A stretch of 64,000 nt of DNA from Alicyclobacillus tolerans (GTDB taxonomy: Bacteria > Bacillota > Bacilli > Alicyclobacillales > Alicyclobacillaceae). Below the pieces are notes generated by a model that saw nothing but the letters and a program-made list of their open reading frames with translations, did not search any database and had not been told where the DNA came from. Below are positions 61,989-64,000 of this stretch, one piece after another; position 1 is the stretch's first letter; the number at the start of each line of letters is the position of its first letter. The DNA lies in NCBI RefSeq assembly GCF_001447355.1, contig NZ_JXBW01000002.1, forward strand, positions 45,136 through 109,135, written 5' to 3'. The position numbers and the translations under genes were made by a program.

Positions 61989-64000
61989 TTAGAAGTTTGG
62001 GGATCACAATTGCCGCCTCATTCGCGGGACTCGCTGGCGGCTATGTTACAGTCCACGCCGCGACACAATCGCAAAGTCAAAGCACGTTCAGTCAACAATA
62101 TCAAGGTATCCAGAATAGCAATAGCAACGCGCAAGAGTCAGCGTCGCAAACTTCGACCATATCTACCATACAAAGTTTGCAACTCCCTTCTCAAACCAGT
62201 TCTAGTCCCGTCGCAAGTTACCAGAGTTCTCAAACGTCAGCAGACGAAACTTCCACGGGTACAGACAGTTCCAGTGCTTCAAACATTCAGCAAACGCAAA
62301 CCATTGGTGGTTCTGAAAACCAGAACCAGTCAACCTCCTTTGGAGATACATCGCAACCTGTTGTTTCCGGATCGCACAATCCGTCTACTCCATCAACCAA
62401 TGATTTCGCTGGTTACGCCGTCTTTGATGCATCCGGACACATGTTGAGCGATACGTTTGGGAGTCTGGGTAACGGAGTTCAACACTTTGACGACTTTCAA
62501 CCAAATATCCCCGTCGTACTTGTTGTTCGTGCGGTTGATAAACTGGGCAATCCGATTGCAAACCCTGTAGCAGCAAGAATCTACCTTCACTCGAACAACC
62601 CCGACGGACAAGTGAGTGTAGTCAACAAACACATACACAGTCTCTACATGCCAATTGGCTCCCTTTGCATACCGTTTATCTACACAAATTTAGGGAATCA
62701 AGCCGGGTTTGACGTAATCGATGCTGAAGTTCTGCGTAGCTGGCCTACTGCTAGTTCTATTTGTAATCCACGTAGGACAGGAGACTCATCAAGCGCTTGG
62801 TCACAGACGTTTTCCTGGTCGAACGGCACCTGGACCTCCAATCATACGGTAGCTTCCCAGCAAACAGTTGCCGGTTACGCTGTCTTCGATTTAAAGGGCA
62901 ATCGCCTGAGCGATAATTTTGGTAGTGCGAGTAATGCCACAGCGCACTTTGACTGCTTCCAACCCGACCAACCCACCATTTTGCTGGTCTGTGCCGTTAA
63001 TTCCTCCGGGATGCCCATTGTATGTCCGGATAATTGCTATGTGAATTTGTATTCCAGCAATCCGAACGGCATCATATCCGTTGCGGGGCAGGCTACTTTC
63101 GGCGTTGAAGTTCCGGAGGGATCATACGGTGTACCGTTCGTGTATACCAATAAGGGAGCTTCTCCTAGCTATGACGTGATCGATGCTAAAATGTGCAGTC
63201 CAGGTGTCATTACGCAATCAGCGTCGAGCACATTCGTTCCAACGCCCGGGACCGCTGTACAAACTACCAACCTAACTGCATCCCAAGAAGAAAGCGGCAC
63301 GGTAAGTACACCAATCGCTGCGATTCAAAGCGAAACCACAGGCGTTGGAAGTTCTCAAACACAGTCGTTTAGCGGAACAGCATCCGACAGTCAAACGCAA
63401 TCGAGTGGCAACATCACGAAACAAACACAACAGATCTCGACGATCGGCGCAGTGAGTTTCGTACAAAGTCAGTCTACAAATACAAACACACTTCAGGTGC
63501 AGTCTGGGACTATGTCTTCGCCGGTTGCAATACCTGGCACGAAGACGACCATTGCGATGAACCAGATCCAAGCGATACAGCCTGCAAATTCATTATCTTT
63601 TACAGGATCAAGCACACCGAATCAAATGACGACAACAGATGCAAACGCTGCTGTGAACGCCGGTCAATCTCAGTCGGCAAGTTTCCAAGTGGCGTCAGTC
63701 ACGAACCTCTATGTAACGCAGCACGCCACAGCATCTACATCGGGTGTACTATTATCGGAAGGAATAGAAGTGGATTTGTCATCCACGGGAAACTCCAGTG
63801 CAAACAACGGGGTTTTGAATGTTTACATTAATGGACAGTTCTATCACACATACGAATGCGACGGGATCGTAAACATTTCGGAACATCAGTCCGCAACTCC
63901 TATGGATCAGAACGTACCTTTAATCAACCTTGCTGACGCGCAAAGCGATAGTGCTTCCGCGAGTGTTGACCAGGTTCAGAACACGCAGTCCAGTGGTTCC
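61985..64000 (+). CDS. Secreted Gln/Ser/Thr-rich protein with two tandem repeat domains (3' end outside window)
   Basis: Starting at GTG 61985 (GAGGG ~10 nt upstream), the frame is open for 672 codons to the last base. Signal peptide SLGITIAASFAGLAGGYVTVHA. Then a low-complexity Q/S/T region, two related ~110-residue domains, and a further Q/S-rich stretch. The domains start at AGYAVFDASGHMLSDTFGS and AGYAVFDLKGNRLSDNFGS. Each goes through HFD-FQP, a YxxSNNPDG/YSSNPNG turn, and I/VPFVYTN...DVIDA. The second domain has several Cys. The tail has SQSQS-type motifs as in the divergent neighbour. Surface or matrix location is likely, function unknown. Confidence 0.8.
   Translation, partial: MIRSLGITIAASFAGLAGGYVTVHAATQSQSQSTFSQQYQGIQNSNSNAQESASQTSTISTIQSLQLPSQTSSSPVASYQSSQTSADETSTGTDSSSASNIQQTQTIGGSENQNQSTSFGDTSQPVVSGSHNPSTPSTNDFAGYAVFDASGHMLSDTFGSLGNGVQHFDDFQPNIPVVLVVRAVDKLGNPIANPVAARIYLHSNNPDGQVSVVNKHIHSLYMPIGSLCIPFIYTNLGNQAGFDVIDAEVLRSWPTASSICNPRRTGDSSSAWSQTFSWSNGTWTSNHTVASQQTVAGYAVFDLKGNRLSDNFGSASNATAHFDCFQPDQPTILLVCAVNSSGMPIVCPDNCYVNLYSSNPNGIISVAGQATFGVEVPEGSYGVPFVYTNKGASPSYDVIDAKMCSPGVITQSASSTFVPTPGTAVQTTNLTASQEESGTVSTPIAAIQSETTGVGSSQTQSFSGTASDSQTQSSGNITKQTQQISTIGAVSFVQSQSTNTNTLQVQSGTMSSPVAIPGTKTTIAMNQIQAIQPANSLSFTGSSTPNQMTTTDANAAVNAGQSQSASFQVASVTNLYVTQHATASTSGVLLSEGIEVDLSSTGNSSANNGVLNVYINGQFYHTYECDGIVNISEHQSATPMDQNVPLINLADAQSDSASASVDQVQNTQSSGS

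Noticed and set aside
62010..62447. 145-codon + strand frame in the last kilobases
   Set aside because: Out of frame with the long open Q/S-rich gene that begins at 61985 and has a signal peptide.
1..64000. CRISPR arrays, tRNA, rRNA, prophage or transposon genes
   Set aside because: Looked for on both strands; nothing with regular spacers, cloverleaf sequence, integrase or transposase motifs was found.

Overview
The window looks like chromosome from a moderately GC-rich, endospore-lineage Firmicute close to Alicyclobacillus. The evidence is a 633-residue squalene-hopene cyclase with its DVDD motif at the positions known from A. acidocaldarius, a 537-residue cytoplasmic GH9 glucanase the same length as AaCel9A, strong AGGAGG-type ribosome binding sites, a yhbDEF-type bactofilin operon and a perfect TnrA/GlnR box in front of amtB. 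I see no rRNA, tRNA, CRISPR array or insertion sequence. || Layout. (1) 1-7883, minus strand: a terpenoid/hopanoid supercluster in transcription order dxs, fni, hpnH, hpnG, hpnA, shc, hpnC (cut by the window edge). It runs from deoxyxylulose phosphate to IPP/DMAPP balance, squalene, hopene and adenosyl/ribosyl-hopane. (2) 8231-16000: a small-multidrug-export-like membrane protein, a secreted cupredoxin-like protein, an acyltransferase-3 membrane protein, an Aas-type acyl-ACP synthetase whose acyltransferase half has lost its motifs, an M3 oligopeptidase and a tiny membrane protein. (3) 16176-22690: nitrogen and nucleobase scavenging, with amtB under a TnrA/GlnR box, a cytosine deaminase, and a divergent NCS1 permease gene interrupted by an in-frame stop; then an aldo/keto reductase and a HAD hydrolase. 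(4) 22747-30845, minus: GH9 glucanase followed by an oppABCDF-type importer. The importer is preceded by a duplicated promoter/palindrome module, which suggests oligosaccharide rather than only peptide uptake. (5) 31035-34380: nadCBA, then a divergent radical-SAM protein. (6) 35556-39478, minus: tenI-thiO-thiS-thiG-thiF, sitting directly behind an intrinsic terminator; then ppaC and a DHA2 MFS transporter. (7) 42181-44281, minus: yhbD-yhbE-yhbF-like bactofilin operon. (8) 44428-51030: orphan oligopeptide-binding lipoprotein, DinB protein, and a DUF2294 / formate dehydrogenase / DUF1641 operon with a terminator-like leader. (9) 51191-58434: TIGR01777 epimerase, ACS-type MFS transporter, PfpI protein, LytTR regulator with a sensory N-domain, acetyl-CoA hydrolase/CoA-transferase, aldehyde dehydrogenase. 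(10) 58735-64000: a soluble chemotaxis receptor that shares its sensor domain with the LytTR regulator, then two divergent genes for secreted Gln/Ser-rich proteins. One has about a dozen ~43-residue repeats. The other, open past the window end, carries two ~110-residue repeat domains. This last region is the best candidate for an undescribed system, an extracellular amyloid-like or matrix module.
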